DNA from: Sophora flavescens
Lineage: Eukaryota; Streptophyta; Magnoliopsida; Fabales; Fabaceae
Direction: 5' to 3'
Assembly: GCA_030762895.1 (NCBI GenBank)
Contig: CM061067.1
Coordinates: 100,256,602 to 100,320,601 of the forward strand
DNA: 64,000 nt
Within the stretch, counting starts at the first letter, position 1. Every line of letters starts with the position of its first letter. Under the pieces are notes generated by a model. It saw nothing but the letters and a program-made list of their open reading frames with translations, was not told the origin of the DNA and searched no databases. Positions 46,172 to 56,969 of the stretch are shown piece by piece. The translations under genes and the position numbers were made by a program.

Positions 46172-46396
46172 GTAACATTATGCAAACCGACCCTTCAATT
46201 ATTTCCAACGATTTATTACCTTTTCCTTTTCAAAAGGTCTTTCAAACTTTTCCTGCAACTCCTTAATTATGGAGCCGTAAGCTTTTGAACTGAATGAACC
46301 ATTTACTTTATTTCCAATAGTTTGTTGATGCAAAAAAGCATCAACAAGAACATCATCCATTTCTGGAGTCCATGTCTCTCTTTCCGGCTTAGACAT
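46172..46396 (-). pseudogene. ORF1-like SANT protein, first exon (PIF/Harbinger)
   Basis: The start is the ATG at 46396 (MSKPERETWTPEMDDVLVDAF), a Myb/SANT-like N-terminus with spaced Trp residues. It runs through SSKAYGSIIKELQEKFERPF and EKEKVINRWK, where a stop codon appears, then LKGRF, another stop, and a Cys-Tyr codon pair at the CACTA edge. The continuation is at 31242-31337. Two in-frame stops replace normally coding positions, so this copy could not make ORF1 even before the insertion. Confidence 0.78.
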
Positions 46397-46573
46397 TCCT
46401 AAATAGAATATATACAAGCAAAGTATATCAAATACATCAAACAGAAAAAATATACCACACCAAAAAATAGAACTATATGAGTAAGTTGTGGTAGAAAGGA
46501 GATAAAACACAGAAAATGCCACATCAAAATAAAACACATCAAAATGTCACATAAAAATCATAAAATATAAAAG

Positions 46574-47800
46574 TCAAGAGGAGTAATCTCTCCACATAGC
46601 ATCAGCTATAGAATTTCTCAAAGTATCTGCTAATCGAGTATGTTCTTCATCCTCATCATCTCCTAAGACACCATCATGTTTAGGTGCGCTTTGAATAGAA
46701 ATTTCTACATCAACCTCGACAATCAACTCTTCATCCGGATCCACCACCATCAAATAATTATGCAAAATGCAACATGCTAGGATGATCATATTTTGAGTCT
46801 TGATTCCATAAGTTGATTCATTCCATAAGTTGATTCAGTGCCACTTGCAATGACTGGAAAACTCTTTTTTAAAACCCCAAAAGCCCTTTCAACAACATTA
46901 CGCAAAGATGAGTAAAGATGAATGTCGATGGTTGAATAATTCTTGGGGTGTTTCATGTGGATTTCTCGAAGAGAATTCTTTCAAGTGATAACGAGTTGAT
47001 CTACAGGGCGTAATTAGTCCCTTTCTCAACATGAACCCAGCATCAAGTAGATAATATTTACCTATCCAAAAAAAAATATTATTGCTACGATATATCTAAG
47101 AAAAGAAAAGAAAAAAAGATATTGTTTTAATTACCTCTAGGTATTTGAAGACAATTTGTTCGATGCAATGCATCTTTTAATATTCTTGAATCCGATGCTA
47201 TGCCCTCCCATCCAGGTAGAACATAAGTAAATCTTAGGTCAAATGAGCATGCAACTAACACATTTTGTGTTGGAAAATCCTTCCTACCACGATATTTTGG
47301 AGCCTCAACTGATGGAACTTTTACATGAACATGTGTATAGTCAATTGCCCCGATACAATCCTAACATTGTCATTTTGACATCAATAAATTTTTTAACTAC
47401 AATTTTTTAAAATTTCAATATAAAAATAGATTTTAACTTGAATTATGGGTTAAAATGATTGCTTCCAAGAATTTCTATAGGAATTTGTGAACCATCTGAT
47501 TGCTTGAAATACTTCTCTTCTAACTCGATTATTGATCGAAGGACACCGTGAAAATGACGACTAATAGCCTCACCAGAGTGTTGAAACCAGAATTGAATCA
47601 CTCAATTTCTAACATTATGTGTTAGTATGTAGAGAGTTTGGCAACTTGCTCCTCTACAGATACTCATTGTGTCGATCGAAGACCACCTTCTCGTTCCAAG
47701 ATAGCACATAAGTCCAAAAAGGCTTTAGGCCCCATTGTTAATATCTTATGACCTTCACCAGTAGCAATTTTATTCATTATCTTTCCTGGTGCCCTCTCCT
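46574..47800 (-). pseudogene. PIF/Harbinger DDE transposase
   Basis: Minus-strand order: MGPKAFLDLCAILEREGGLRST (helical N-terminal region, about 47740-47670), a VSVEEQVAK segment, FQHSGEAISRHFHGVLRS (HTH-like, about 47590-47540), then the catalytic part. That has GAIDYTHVHVKVPS (first Asp, about 47345), ASDSRILKDALH (second Asp, about 47190), YYLLDAGFMLRKGLITPCRSTRYHLKEF and the C-terminal MIILACCILHNYLM near 46789. Introns are visible near 47440-47370 and 47140-47060. Stops and frame changes lie near 47660, 47600 and 46870. Family is the DDE_Tnp_4 / HARBI1 group. This enzyme would act with ORF1; both are inactive here. Confidence 0.8.
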
Positions 47801-48898
47801 TTTCTAAAGTCAAACTACGACCAACTATCCTACTCCGAGATCGAAATTAATTACGTGGTAATAAACCACAAGGCATATAACTATATAATAGTCATCCGGC
47901 ATCTTTCCCTCCATCTAAACAATGCAATATTTCTTTCTTCTCCTTGCTCATCCATCTATAAAGAATGTGATAGCAACTAATAAATGCACAAAGAGAAGAG
48001 AAAAGAAAGACATGGTCCAAAACTGAAAAAGACAATAACATGTATGCATTGTCCAAAAGTTTAACAATAACATCTCAGTAACAATAAAGCTAGTCATTAT
48101 CTAGATATTTCATCAAACAAATTATGTGCAATCACATTAGACAAAACAAATCAAGCTCTCTTTCAAGGAACCCGCAACTGACTCCCAGCCAAAATAAAAA
48201 AAACTGGCACCATAAAAATGAGATAAGCACAGGCAGCAGAATCATAAAGCAACACTGCAACCAAGATCCTCACAGCAGTAAAAACAATAGAATACTAGGA
48301 ACACATAAAACCAGCAAGGAGAAACATTGTAAGCTAGAAAAACTGAGTCTCAAAATATATAATGTTTACTGGTAAGTTAAGACAGATCAGAAAGGCATAT
48401 AAAGCAAGTTAAAGTGACAGAAGAAACTTGTATTATCCAACGGTCATCAAGCTAACACCAATACCCATTAACATAAAGCATGTCTACAACTTTTTTCACA
48501 TTTCACACTTTCTACAGAAACATAGTTGAATTAAATGGTGTTTGAGTTTGGATATCTTCAACAACAACAAAATATAAACAAATGGCATGATTCTACAACC
48601 TTTTTTTGCAGGAACCCATCAAAACATAGAGACCCATTCCAAATCCCACTACCAAATAACCAATAAAATTAAAATATAGAGATAGAACACAAACACAGAT
48701 CAAGAACAAAGTATAGAGAAATTCAAACCAGAGAAATTCGAAAACACAAACACAGATAAATTCGTCCCAGATTGTGTAGCTAGGGTTCAGATTTACCTTG
48801 ATTTGCAGACCAGATTGTGTAGCTACAAACCAGAGAAATTCGAACAAGGAAGGAATTGGATTCAGAAATTAGGGTTCATAGTTTGAAAGTGAGAGAAG
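47801..48898 (-). other. Leader / upstream region of the Harbinger transposase
   Basis: AT-rich DNA without long frames. On the minus strand a 5'-UTR-like stretch (about 48890-48780) holds a possible donor AATCAAG|GTAAATC near 48800. A short direct repeat of AGATTGTGTAGCTA and AACCAGAGAAATTCGAA recurs between 48715 and 48845. Nothing else recognised. Confidence 0.35.
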
Positions 48899-49007
48899 TG
48901 TAACACCCTTCTTTTCGTTATGTGCTTTTCTTAAGCCTGTTTTGTTAAAATTAGAGCCGTTGGCTTAGGGATTAGTGGGATTTTTGGCTCAAAAGTCCCT
49001 TTCTGGT

Positions 49008-49170
49008 GCATGAACACGCCTGCTCATTAGCCAGCACGCCCGTGCTTAAAGCATGAAGTGTTTTGCAAGTTTTAAGTTGAGCACGCCCGTGCTCAATTGC
49101 AGACCGCGTCTCGCTGATGCTAAGTCCAGCACGACCGTGCTCAAGGGGGTGCACGACCGTGCTTCGTGTC
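49008..49170. repeat. GCACGNCCGTGC palindromic units in LTR X
   Basis: Four CACGCCCGTGC/CACGACCGTGC units and one damaged unit within 160 bp, immediately upstream of the TATA box. Related in form to the CACGGCCGTG modules elsewhere. Confidence 0.8.
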
Positions 49171-49173
49171 CAG

Positions 49174-49348
49174 TCTATATACGCTTTCACAGAAATCGAG
49201 GGTTTACGTAAAAAACCCTATTTTAGTAGTTGTTGCCACCCTAGAGCGGCCAGAGCAGTTCCATTCCTTATTTCCATCAAAATCAATCAGTTTCTTGAGT
49301 GTTGGAGTCCGTTGGGTAGCGTTGTTTCGTCTGTGCTCATATATAGGT
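49174..49348 (+). promoter_or_regulatory. Core promoter and splice donor of LTR X
   Basis: TCTATATAC at 49174-49182; donor ATATAG|GTAATG with GT at 49347-49348, about 170 nt downstream. Confidence 0.45.
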
Positions 49349-49776
49349 AATGTTTCTTTCCCTTGTGGTTTCCTTTTCATGGTTTTGAATCGAAAACTGA
49401 TGGTTTATGTTTTGTTTGGCCAAGGCTTGGAAGAGTTAGCTGAGCCGCTTTGGGAACCGTGACCAGTTGACTGTTAGATCAACCTTCAATCCAGGTATGG
49501 GGAGAAGGGTAGTGTATTCATTAGGCAGTGGGGGTAGTGTAAGGTAAAGGGGTTCCTATGACCTCGGTGTGTTTTATATGATATGTATGATACATGATTG
49601 TTCTGTATAACATGTTCTGGTTGTTTTAGAATGCCATGATTATATGTTTATAATTATGATTGGTTTTTTTATGTTGAATATGTGGTATATGTATCATTGT
49701 TGTTGTTGATTATGTTGGTTGAATGGTTGTTGCCATGACTGATATGATGATGATGTTGAACGTTGATAAAATATGC

Positions 49777-50838
49777 TGATATGAGCCTAATTTGGAGTAT
49801 GGTTCAAGAAGCTAGCCAAGGACTCGGTGGGCCAATGACAAATGTTACAATCAAGAAAGCCCAACAAGTGTTAATTCAAACTATGGTTCTCATCATGGAA
49901 GCAAGCCCAAATGCAAGATTGGATGGAATGAAGCCCAAATTATTAACTTACATTATCCAACTAAATGATCCATGACAAGAGGGGCGTGCAACATGAAGAA
50001 GATTCCAATTTTAGTTGTTTATTTTAATTCAATAAGTGTAAATGGGTTTTATTAGTGAGCCCAATTACTAAGTGATGTTTTTGGGGCAGCCCACTTCTTG
50101 TAATCCATGATGGAAAACGAATTTGTATGTGTCTTAGTGGGAATCTTTAGCTTGCATGATATAAGAACTCCTAAATTAGTGTGCTGGTATTTTGAATAAA
50201 TTATGGGGGGTTACACTTTTAATTTGAGAAGCAAGTGTAACCACCACATAATGAGTGAGAGAGAGAGAGTCTTAAAAAAAGGAAGGGGGGGGGGGGGGTA
50301 ACATTCAAACTTTGGTGGCTGAGTTAAGTTAGCCTTTAGTGAGTTTTAGTGTCATGAATTAGGCTAATCATGAGGGGGTTATGGTTTCCTTTGGGGGGCG
50401 TAACATTCAAATTTTGGTGGCTGAGTTAAGTTAGCATTAAGTGAGTTTTAGTGACATAATTAGGCCATTCAAGTGGAGGTTATTCTTTGTCTTTGGATGC
50501 CAAAAGGTTAGCTGCCCACGACTATTTTTAAAGGCCAAAACACATTGGAATAACAACTTTGATGTTATTTTGGATCAAATCCATTATTGTGAGAATATTG
50601 TTCTCCTAGGTTCTTGGTTGAACCAAACTAAGTTCTTATCAAGAATCCAAGATTCTTGTGGCGAACATCATTAGGCTTATCAAACTACATGTTTGTGGCG
50701 CCATCCATCTCTTATCTTCTTCCATTTTTGTTTTCTTTCTTCATTTGATTTTGGTTACAAATTGGTTACACTAAGTTCTTAACTAAAATTCAACCAAAAA
50801 GATCATTTCAAAGGCAACTATCCATTTAGTTGTCATCA
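49777..50838 (+). repeat. LTR A, 5' LTR of element AB
   Basis: 1062 bp. Its first about 66 codons continue an open frame (SLIWSMVQEASQGLGGP...) that in full copies runs in from the internal pol tail. It has a long G run (50287-50299) that is shorter in LTR B and the CD LTRs. Confidence 0.88.
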
Positions 50839-50840
50839 AG

Positions 50841-50852
50841 TGGTATCAAAGC
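50841..50852 (+). other. Primer-binding site of element AB
   Basis: TGGTATCAAAGC two bases after LTR A, one mismatch from the initiator Met-tRNA complement. Confidence 0.82.
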
Positions 50853-51426
50853 TTAGCTTTGGTTGAATTTATGAGTTTTGTTCTTTATCTTCTACCTTTC
50901 TTTCTTTCTTCTTTTAAACCCAAAATAAAAAAAATATCACTTTGATTTTGTTGTGAAGGGAATTTTTCGTGGTTGTTACAACTTCTTGCTCAAAAACAAG
51001 TTTTCAAGTGTGATTCTCTTCTTCAAAGTTTGAAAAAAAAAAATATATTTGCGCAAATTATAAGAAAAAAATTTATGCATGAAATCTTGAGAAAAAAGAG
51101 AAAAGTCTATTTGAGCAATTTGTGTTCTTGAAAAAAATATTTCCCTTCTTCCTTTGTTCTTATTTCCAAAGCTTTGCTTTTCTAGTCTTTCTTTTTGTTT
51201 CCTTGTTTTTTGATAAGTTTTGTGATTTTTGTTACTTGATTTTTTGGATTTTTTGTGTGGTTTTTGTGTTTGACTCTTATAAGAACTAAAGGAGGACAAT
51301 TGAGAGGAAAAAGGCAAAGAGTGACAAATTACATCTTATGTAGAAAAAGCCAAAAGAGTGAAATAAAAATATATATTTGTGTGTACAAGTGAGGGAGTGT
51401 AGTGAGGAATTACATAAACTCAAAAG

Positions 51427-53262
51427 ATGGCAGACCAAGATGATAGTCCACCACTTTCTCTAAGGTCAACATCCATTCATGCTAGAATGGCTACTCAATT
51501 TCAAGCTATTACAAGGCAAATGGAGGCAATGCAAGCAAACTATGATAGACAACTTGCCAACCTTCAACACAATGATGATTCTAGTGGATATGAGAGTGAA
51601 AGAGGAAGACCTAGAGGGGGAGGACATAGAGGAGGAGGACGTAGAGGAGGGAGACGTGATAGAGGACTTTAAGGGGTCAAAATCAAAGTTCCTCCCTTTA
51701 TTGGGATGAATGATTCGGAGGCTTACTTGGAGTGGGAGTTAAAAATAGAACAAGGCTTTGATTGTAATTCTTACAATGAAAGCAAGATGGTGAAAGTAGC
51801 CGCCCTTGAGTTCAAAGAATATGCCCTTGTGTGGTGGGACCAATTACAAAAAGAAAGGAGGAGACATGGAGGAGAGTCCATAGACACTTGGGAGGAGATG
51901 AAATTTGTCACGAGGAAGAGGTTTGTCCCAAATCATTATCAAAGGGACATTCACAACAAATTACAAAGGCTTACCCAAGGGACCAAAAGTGTTGATGAAT
52001 ATTTCAAGGATATGGAATTGGCCTTACTTAGGTCAAATTTTCAAGAAGATAGGGAGGCTACCATGGCAAGGTTCTTACATGACTTGAATCAAGATATTCA
52101 AGACATAGTGGAGTTACAAAATTATGTGGAGCTTGAAGATTTGGTTCAACAAGCGATTAAGGTGGAGCAACAACTTAAGAGGAGGAAGTCCAAATTTTCT
52201 TCTTCTTCTTCTTCCAAATTTTCATCTTCAAATTGGAAGGACAAATTAAAGAAGGAGGGTGCACCATTTTCCAAAGAGGCCGTGAGCACTCCTCAAGGAA
52301 AGAAGACAATGGAAACAAGTTCTAGGAGCCGTGATGTAAAATGTTTCAAATGCCTAGGACATGGACATATTGCATCCCAATGCCCAACAAAGAGGACCAT
52401 GGTGGCAAGGAATGGTGAAGTGGTCTCACAAAACGAAGTTTCAAGTGAGGAGGAAAGTGAAAAAGGAGAAGAAATTCCGGAGGGAGACTTATTCATGGTA
52501 AGAAGACTTTTGGGAAGCCAAACCAAAGAGCAAGATGACAGTCAAAGAGGAAGCATCTTCCGTACTAGATGCCTAATCCAAGAGAAGGATTACTCTTTAA
52601 TTATTGATGGTGGTAGTTATGTAAATGTTGTTAGTTCTAGATTGGTCTCAAAATTAAATATTGTTACTAAGGCACATCCACACTCATATAGGCTTCAATG
52701 GCTAAGTGAGGTTGGAGAAATTGTGGTAAATAAGCAAGTTGAGGTTCCTTTCTCAATTGGGAAATATCATGATAATGTACTTTGTGATGTGATGCCTATG
52801 GAGGCAAGCCATATGTTGCTAGGGAGGCCTTGGCAATTTGATAAGAAGGACAATCATGATGGGTACACCAACAAGTTCTCTTTCTTGCATCAAAACTGAA
52901 AAGTTATTCTTAGTCCTTTGTCTCCAAAAGAAGTTCGGGAGGATCAAATAAAAATGAGAGAAAAGAGAGAGCAAGAGAAAAGAAAAAGAAAGACAAGGAG
53001 AGTGATAAAAAGATTGGAAAAAAAAAGTGAGAAAACAAGTGGAAAAAAGAGTGATCAAGAGAAAAATAATGAGGAAAATATTGTGAAAATTAGTGAGAAA
53101 AAAGAGAGTTGTTTGGAAACAAAAAGTAAAGAGAAGGAGGCATTAATTTCAAGGCAGTCCCAATTAATTTTTTATTGCAACAATTTTTATTTAATTTCTA
53201 ATGCTTCTAATGATCTTTCTTTGTCTAGTAGTGTTGTAATTTTTTTTGCAGAAATTTTGTAG
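51427..53262 (+). pseudogene. Gag-protease of element AB
   Basis: Starts at the ATG at 51427 (MADQDDSPPLSLRS). An Arg/Gly-rich RGGGHRGGGRRGGRR stretch is followed by TAA at 51670-51672 where element CD has GAA. Then come VPPFIGMNDSEAYLEWELKIE, the retroelement Gag core (ALVWWDQLQKERRR, VPNHYQRDIHNKLQRL, TKSVDEYFKDMELAL), zinc knuckle CFKCLGHGHIASQC (canonical C-C-H-C) and protease with LIIDGGSY (active-site Asp). LLGRPWQFDKKDNHDG precedes a TGA at 52897-52899 where CD has CGA. A Lys/Glu-rich linker follows. Two nonsense changes and one frameshift (near 53235) make it inactive. Confidence 0.87.
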
Positions 53263-53388
53263 TTTCATTCCAAAGGAAGCACCCTATGGCAATGTGGTTA
53301 TGAAGAACACTCTAGATGCACCAGAAATGACTAATTTTGGTGATGAAGACTTCAATTTGAGGTCGAATTCACTCAAAGAACGAGGGGA
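53246..53388 (+). pseudogene. Residual pol tail and polypurine tract, element AB
   Basis: The frame IPKEAPYGN resembles the start of a pol region after protease. It passes straight into TNFGDEDFNLRSNSLKE, the kind of sequence seen at the end of such polyproteins. All of RT, RNase H and integrase are missing between. The polypurine tract AAAGAACGAGGGGA abuts LTR B at 53389. Confidence 0.75.
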
Positions 53389-53911
53389 TGATATGAGCCC
53401 AATTTGGAGTATGGTTCAAGAAGCTAGCCAAGGACTTGGTGGGCAAATGACAAATGTTACAACCAAGAAATCCCAACAAGTGTTAATTCAAACTATGGTT
53501 CTCATCATGGAAGCAAGCCCAAATGCAAGATTGGATGGAATGAAGCCCAAATTATTAACTTACATTATCTAACTAAATGATCCATGACAAGAGGGGCGTG
53601 CAACATGAAGAAGAGTACAATTTTAGTTGTTTATTTTAATTCAATAAGTGAAAATGGGTTTTATGAGTGAGCCCAATTACTAAGTGATTTTTTGGGGCAG
53701 CCCACTTCTTGTAATCCATGATGGAAAACGAATTTGTATGTGTCTTAGTGGGAGGAATCTTTAGCTTGCATGCTCTAAGAACTCCTGAATTAGTGTGTTG
53801 GTATTTTGAATAAATTATGGGGGGTTACAATTTTAATTTGAGAAGCAAGTATAACCACCACATAATGAGTGTGTGAGAGGGGGGGGGTAACATTCAAACT
53901 TTGGTGGCTGA
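53389..53911 (+). repeat. LTR B, 3' LTR of element AB (first part)
   Basis: Matches LTR A until GGTGGCTGA, where the Athila LTR begins at 53912. The rest should lie on the far side of the Athila element, right of the window. Confidence 0.87.
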
Positions 53912-55179
53912 TGATGTTGCTCGAATCCGCAAGTGTACGGATTCGTCATCAAGTAATAAAAAGATCGAATCCACAGGGACCGTGATCTTAAATAACTATC
54001 AATTATTAACTCAATTAAACTGGACTAGAAAAAGATTTGGTTTTTAAAAGATTAACAAACAAATCAAATATCTAAAACGTAATCAAACAAAATCGCAATC
54101 AAATCAAATATGAGATTTTTCAATATCAAAAGAGATTCCCAGGAATTGGGTTACCAACAAGACTGCTCATGTTACTAAATTGACCATCCCTCTTGTTAAT
54201 TATCGAAATTTGCTTTGAAGGTGAATTTATCCTAAATAAGTTAATGTTCCCTCTTGGGATACAAGAACCGTGCCCGATTAAACCAACGCCTACTCTCGTG
54301 GTAATTGAATTTAAATCGAACCCTTTAAGCTTTGTGACAACCCAATGCCTAAGTTCACCACTAGGTTCCTCCTTAGAGTATCTATGACATGCAAATAAGT
54401 GCACACCGAATTCACAAGTAATTCATGCAATAGGAATCAAATTGAAAGCAAATTGAAATTAACAAGAAGAAAAACGTCAATTCATCACATAAAACGAGTC
54501 TTGGGCATAGCCCCAATCCCTAGAAATAAAAACAACTACTCAAGCATTGCCATGTTCATAGCAAGCTTGATTAACAAAAGCATAAAAAAAACCAAAGAGA
54601 GAAGAATAAATTGAGAAGAAGAGAAATCCTAATTTTTGCCTAATGTAGCAGCCCAAATGATCCCTATTTTCGAGCCTTAGAGTCCTATTTATAATGTAGG
54701 GTAACTTGGGATTAAAGTTATTACAAAATCAGATCAAATCAGCAATTAAATTTCCAGATATTGCGTGTCAAGGCCGTGATGGCTGTCACGGCCAGGCCGT
54801 GACAGATTCTGTCTTGGAAAACTTGGCATTGATGACCTGTCACGGCCGTGATGGCCATCACGGCCTGGCCGTGACAGGTTCTGACTTTTTCTTTCTTTTC
54901 TTTTCAACCTTGCCCGATCATGGTCGTGAAGGCTGTCACGGCTAGGCCGTGATGGGCTCTGTTTGGCTTATTTTTCTTACTTTTCAAGCTCCGTCTTCAT
55001 GCAAGCTCCATCATGGTTGATCCTGAACATTTTAATCTTCAATTCTTGCACCTAAACACCACAAAACCACCTTACCCGTTCCAAGGTAAATACTAACAAA
55101 AATCAAATTAAAAATGCCTACACTACATGAAAATGCATGCAATATGATAAAGAAATATGAGGTGTAATCACACTCATCA
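53912..55179 (-). repeat. 3' LTR of the Athila-like element
   Basis: On the minus strand it begins TGATGAGTGTGATTACACC and ends GAGCAACATCA, 1268 bp. The segment CTGTGGATTCGAT near the 3' end and ATTGCTTGAGGACAAG just inside the element are typical landmarks of Athila-type elements. It contains three CACGGCC modules (54767-54967). Confidence 0.82.
54767..54967. repeat. Three palindromic CACGGCC modules in the Athila LTR
   Basis: Units read on plus: AAGGCCGTGATGGCTGTCACGG...GACAGATTCTG, CACGGCCGTGATGGCCATCACGG...GACAGGTTCTGAC, and ATGGTCGTGAAGGCTGTCACGG...GATGGGCTCTG. Each has about 42 bp of palindrome and then TCTG. Confidence 0.9.
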
Positions 55180-56528
55180 AACTAACCCAAGCTTAAGATT
55201 TTTCTTGTCCTCAAGCAATAACCAAGGTCAGACAAGATAAACAATCAGAGCATGGACAGTGAACCAAGAACCCGAGTAATAAATCCAAGTAACAGGCTTA
55301 TCTGAATAAGTAACCAAGAGACAATCAATTTCAAGTCTAATTAGAAGCTTAGGTTCTCTAGATTCATGCCTCTGACTAATTCGGGCACTCTTCTCACCTC
55401 ACTCAAGTGTTTAAGGACATTTGACAATTCACTCAATTTCCTCAAGGAAGGTATCCTACCATAAGCTTGACTATTAACCAAAATCTCTACTTTATTAATG
55501 AAAACACATAAGAATCAAGAGGTCTTTTATTTTGGTTGTAATGGGGCCATGGGATTAATCGTTAGGTGGGGAAACCAAGAAAAGGAAAATTCAAGAAGGC
55601 TAACAAATATAAAACAATGCAAAGCATGACAACCATCTAAAATACATTTTTGGGCTTTAATTCATTTTTCCAAATTTCTTTCTTTCTTTCTTTTTCTCAT
55701 CCCCTTCTCCATTTTTTTATTTTTTTTATTTATTTGAAGAAGGGGATTTTTTCAACTTAAGAAACATATTTTTCTAACTTTTTCATCCCACAATTTATTT
55801 TTCAAACCACCTTTTTGCCCTTTTTGCAATACTTTAAAAGGCGTCATACCAAGCATCATTCATAAAAATAAATCAAGGTACCAAGAAAAGCATTTTATTC
55901 TATTAGACTCAAAATTGGGCAACTAAGGGGTAGCTTTTAATCAGTCAAAGCTCAGAAGGCCAGAAAAATACCTAGTGCCTCAATCATTTTCAAATATGTT
56001 TTCAAAAAATTTTAAGTTTCAAAATGGTTTCAAGTCAAGTTCTAGAGAATACAATCCAAGAGGAATAAAACACTCAATCACAAAGAATGGGGTAAATTTA
56101 GTGAGTTCCCCTTTTAGGCTCAAAAAATCTCACATTTAGTATTTTAAAATAAATGAGAAACACAAATCTAAGGAACCACATGCTAATTATCAACTATCAG
56201 AAGATCATCTCAAGAATTTTTATTTTTAGCCTATCACAATAATACAAAAATTGGGTTCAAAAATTCACTGTCTCAGTTCATTTGGCACAAAGTTCTCACA
56301 ATTGGATGCATACTCTAAGCAAGGGGCAATCTAATCATGTGATTAAGCAAAACTACGCCTATATGAATGCAACATGAAAAATGCAAAAATACCCATACCC
56401 TAAGCTTAAAAACTTACATTGTCCCCAATGTAAATAATCAAGTCGGAGAGAGAGAAAAAATGGAACAACTCATCGAGGTAGTGAAGGGCGTTGGATCACA
56501 TGCCAGTCAAAGAGCTGCTGGAAGACGT
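55180..56528 (-). other. Athila 3' non-coding region
   Basis: AT-rich, no significant frames. It holds the conserved ATTGCTTGAGGACAAG near the LTR and CATTGGGGACAATGTAAG at 56436-56419. A T-rich stretch lies at 55670-55760. No env-like frame seen. Confidence 0.6.
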
Positions 56529-56767
56529 GTCACGGCCGTGACGTTCACCACGGCTAGGCCGTGATCAATTCTGTTCTGTTGGGCTCCTTCGCATCACACC
56601 CGTGATGGCTATCACGACTGGGCCGTGATAAATACTGACTTCCTGCTTTTTCACATCACGCCCGTGATGGCTATCACGGCCTGGGCGTGATGCCTTCTGG
56701 TTTCCAGCTTCTGGCCCATCACGGCCGTGATCCTCGTCATGGCTAGGCCGTGATCTCCTCTGACTTT
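56529..56767. repeat. Four palindromic CACGGCC modules in the Athila 3' region
   Basis: Four units at about 60-bp spacing with cores CACGGCCGTGACG, CACACCCGTGATGG, CACGCCCGTGATGG and CACGGCCGTGATCC. Each is followed by a GGCCGTGAT- or GGGCGTGAT-type arm and, after four bases, YCTG or ACTG. Confidence 0.9.
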
Positions 56768-56969
56768 ATTTTTCCATGCCTTTTTGCTCTTCCTGCCTTC
56801 ATAACATGAAAATACTTGGCAAAACCATCAATTAGTGATCTTTAATCTCTTAATCTTCTCAAATTATTCAAAAACAAAATTCAAAAACGAATTAAAAAGG
56901 GAAATAAACTTGGGTTGCCTCCCAAGAAGCGCTTATTTACGATCTTAAGCTTGACCATACTCCCTTGGA

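Larger units (their letters stand above)
25979..48898 (-). mobile_element. Decayed PIF/Harbinger transposon locus with nested insertions
   Basis: On the minus strand a Harbinger-type DDE transposase (46574-47800) is followed by an ORF1-like SANT-domain gene (46396 down to 26037). Two large insertions split ORF1: a CACTA transposon in an exon and a solo LTR in an intron. Without them the two genes would lie within a few kilobases, the usual PIF/Harbinger arrangement. Terminal inverted repeats could not be identified, so the outer bounds are approximate. Confidence 0.65.
48899..49776 (+). repeat. LTR X, 5' part of a large gypsy-type LTR, cut by element AB
   Basis: Starts TGTAACACCC at 48899 after AGAAG and runs to 49776, where element AB is inserted. 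It has a TATA box (49174-49182), a leader and a donor ATAG|GTAATG at 49347. It contains GCACG-CCGTGC palindromic units (49008-49170) and GT/AT-rich DNA after 49500. The remainder, and whether this is a solo LTR or a full element, lie right of the window. Confidence 0.6.
49777..53911 (+). mobile_element. Non-autonomous Ty3-gypsy element AB (3' LTR cut by Athila)
   Basis: LTR A (49777-50838), primer site, gag-protease, short pol tail, polypurine tract, and the first 523 bp of LTR B (53389-53911). LTR ends are TGATATGAG and GTCATCA, giving TGAT...ATCA. RT, RNase H and integrase are absent. Five bases before LTR A are 'tatgc', the predicted duplication beyond the window. Related to element CD but clearly diverged from it. 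Confidence 0.85.

Noticed and set aside
50285..50300. Long G run as a polypurine tract or G-quadruplex control site
   Set aside because: Lies inside the LTR, varies in length among the four LTRs, and the real polypurine tract abuts the LTR start.
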